5,325 bases of DNA, from positions 1-5,325 of the forward strand of contig CAYSSO010000055.1 of assembly GCA_964433875.1 (NCBI GenBank). Reading direction: 5' to 3'. Below, piece after piece: positions 4,558 through 5,325 of this stretch (position 1 is its first letter; each line of letters opens with the position of its first letter). The position numbers were made by a program, and so were the translations under genes. The notes beneath the pieces were generated by a model. It did not search any database, was not told the origin of the DNA, and saw nothing but the letters and a program-made list of their open reading frames with translations. This stretch comes from Athalassotoga sp964433875 (GTDB lineage: Bacteria; Thermotogota; Thermotogae; Mesoaciditogales; Mesoaciditogaceae).

Positions 4558-5325
4558 AATCCCATCCTCCTATCAATGATCTTCCAAATCCGTATTCTTC
4601 CATTTCATCGGTGAAGGTTATAAAACCATCTGACTTTATTTCTTTTTCGCTTTCGACAAAGTAAACGCTTCCGGCCGGCACCGCAAATTTTGACGCGCGT
4701 GGTTTGTGCTTTGCGATATCGAAAGTTGAAACTGTTATGCTCTTTGCATTCGCAATCGAGATGAGTTTACACTTGACACCATTTATGAATATATTTTCTC
4801 CATCGAAATTTTGCGGGAGCACACCATTTTTGAATATGGCAGGCGTTGCAAGGTATATCATTATTCTTCCCTTCAACGTTTTAGGTGGTATCGTAACATC
4901 TTCGATTTTTGTAAATGCCATATGCCTCTCACCGCCGAGAAAAACCGACTTTATACTGTCTAATTTTCCCATATCATTTTCGACAAAAGATGCAAAGCCG
5001 CATCCTTCAAAAAATCTTATCGTTGATTCTCTGTAAAGATATCTCTTTTCGGCTGCGCCTTTTTCTTTGTCGATTCTTATACCTATTCTGTTTTCTATTT
5101 CGTAAGTTTTTAATTTGTCCTTCGCGATTGTTATAACATCTTTACCATTTAAAAATTCTAAGAGAGAATTCAAATCTAAATACCCAATATCCGGCTCTTC
5201 AAGTGTCTTGTAAGATCTGTGCCATAGTTTTGTAAGAGTTGCGACTTTTTCACCGGAGACGATCTTGTAGGGATCGAGTTTTTGAAATGGTTTTAATCTT
5301 GTAAGAGTTAAAGTCTTATTGTCAT
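4550..5325 (-). CDS. cmr3: Cmr3, crRNA 5'-end-binding subunit (5' end outside the window)
   Basis: Cmr3 (Cas5-like) caps the Cmr complex, holding the 5' handle of the crRNA and contacting Cas10/Cmr2. The frame is open to the right edge, so the visible 257 residues are the C-terminal part; the family usually has 300 or more, and the N-terminal RAMP segment is missing only because of the window edge. Supporting blocks: I-G-Y-L-D-L-N-S-L-L-E-F-L-N-G; then N-R-I-G-I-R-I-D-K-E-K-G-A-A-E with R-Y-L-Y-R-E-S just after (the family's E/N-R-I-G-I block); F-L-G-G-E-R-H in the middle; and a C-terminal G-F-G-R-S-L-I-G-G-W. A TTG at 5171-5173 lies inside this conserved region and is not the true start. The gene ends in TAA (4550-4552), eight bases inside cmr4. 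cas10/cmr2 probably lies upstream. Confidence 0.9.
   Translation of the reverse strand, partial: DNKTLTLTRLKPFQKLDPYKIVSGEKVATLTKLWHRSYKTLEEPDIGYLDLNSLLEFLNGKDVITIAKDKLKTYEIENRIGIRIDKEKGAAEKRYLYRESTIRFFEGCGFASFVENDMGKLDSIKSVFLGGERHMAFTKIEDVTIPPKTLKGRIMIYLATPAIFKNGVLPQNFDGENIFINGVKCKLISIANAKSITVSTFDIAKHKPRASKFAVPAGSVYFVESEKEIKSDGFITFTDEMEEYGFGRSLIGGWDYE

Noticed and set aside
4704..5136. Two plus-strand reading frames
   Set aside because: Both are antisense to cmr3 and show no domain of their own.
1..5325. CRISPR array or anti-repeat
   Set aside because: I saw no 25-40 bp direct repeats at regular spacing on either strand. The 13-bp repeats at 10-39 have a 17-bp period and are too short.

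Overview
The window holds the tail of a type III-B (Cmr) CRISPR-Cas operon that runs directly into a DarT/DarG-type DNA ADP-ribosylation toxin-antitoxin pair and then into two very small membrane proteins. Every gene I accept is on the minus strand, so the order of transcription runs from right to left. The DNA is AT-rich, more so towards the left end. Ribosome binding sites are strong and purine-rich, and TTG starts are used. This fits a bacterium with a CRISPR-rich, AT-rich genome such as a thermophilic Thermotogota or Firmicutes lineage. That assignment is a guess; no gene here settles the taxonomy.

Right part (5325 to 2596): cmr3 (its 5' end lies outside the window), cmr4, cmr5 and cmr6. 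They overlap by a few bases or abut, as in a tightly coupled operon. They encode subunits of the crRNA-guided RNA-targeting complex: Cmr3 is the crRNA 5'-end cap, Cmr4 the backbone and RNase, Cmr5 the small subunit and Cmr6 a head-end RAMP subunit. cmr2/cas10 and cmr1 are not in the window and would be expected upstream, beyond position 5325. No CRISPR array is visible.

Middle part (2595 to 1084): a 47-base gap carries a perfect 11-bp hairpin, then comes cas6, the pre-crRNA endoribonuclease. The cas6 stop overlaps the start of a macro-domain protein of the DarG type in an ATGA junction. A classical intrinsic terminator follows the macro-domain gene.

Left part (1083 to 1): the DarT-type toxin gene lies just past that terminator. 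A 63-residue two-helix membrane protein follows, and then a 26-residue single-helix peptide. All three share an unusual G5-G6 ribosome binding site. The window opens with a short tandem motif ending in TGTTAACA that looks like the end of an insertion sequence, perhaps of the IS21 family, lying mostly outside the window.

Working model (inference): the antitoxin is translated from the cas transcript, coupled to cas6, while the toxin sits behind a terminator and is expressed separately. Loss or silencing of the cas operon would then remove the antitoxin first, so the toxin pair could act as a guard or addiction module for the Cmr system.
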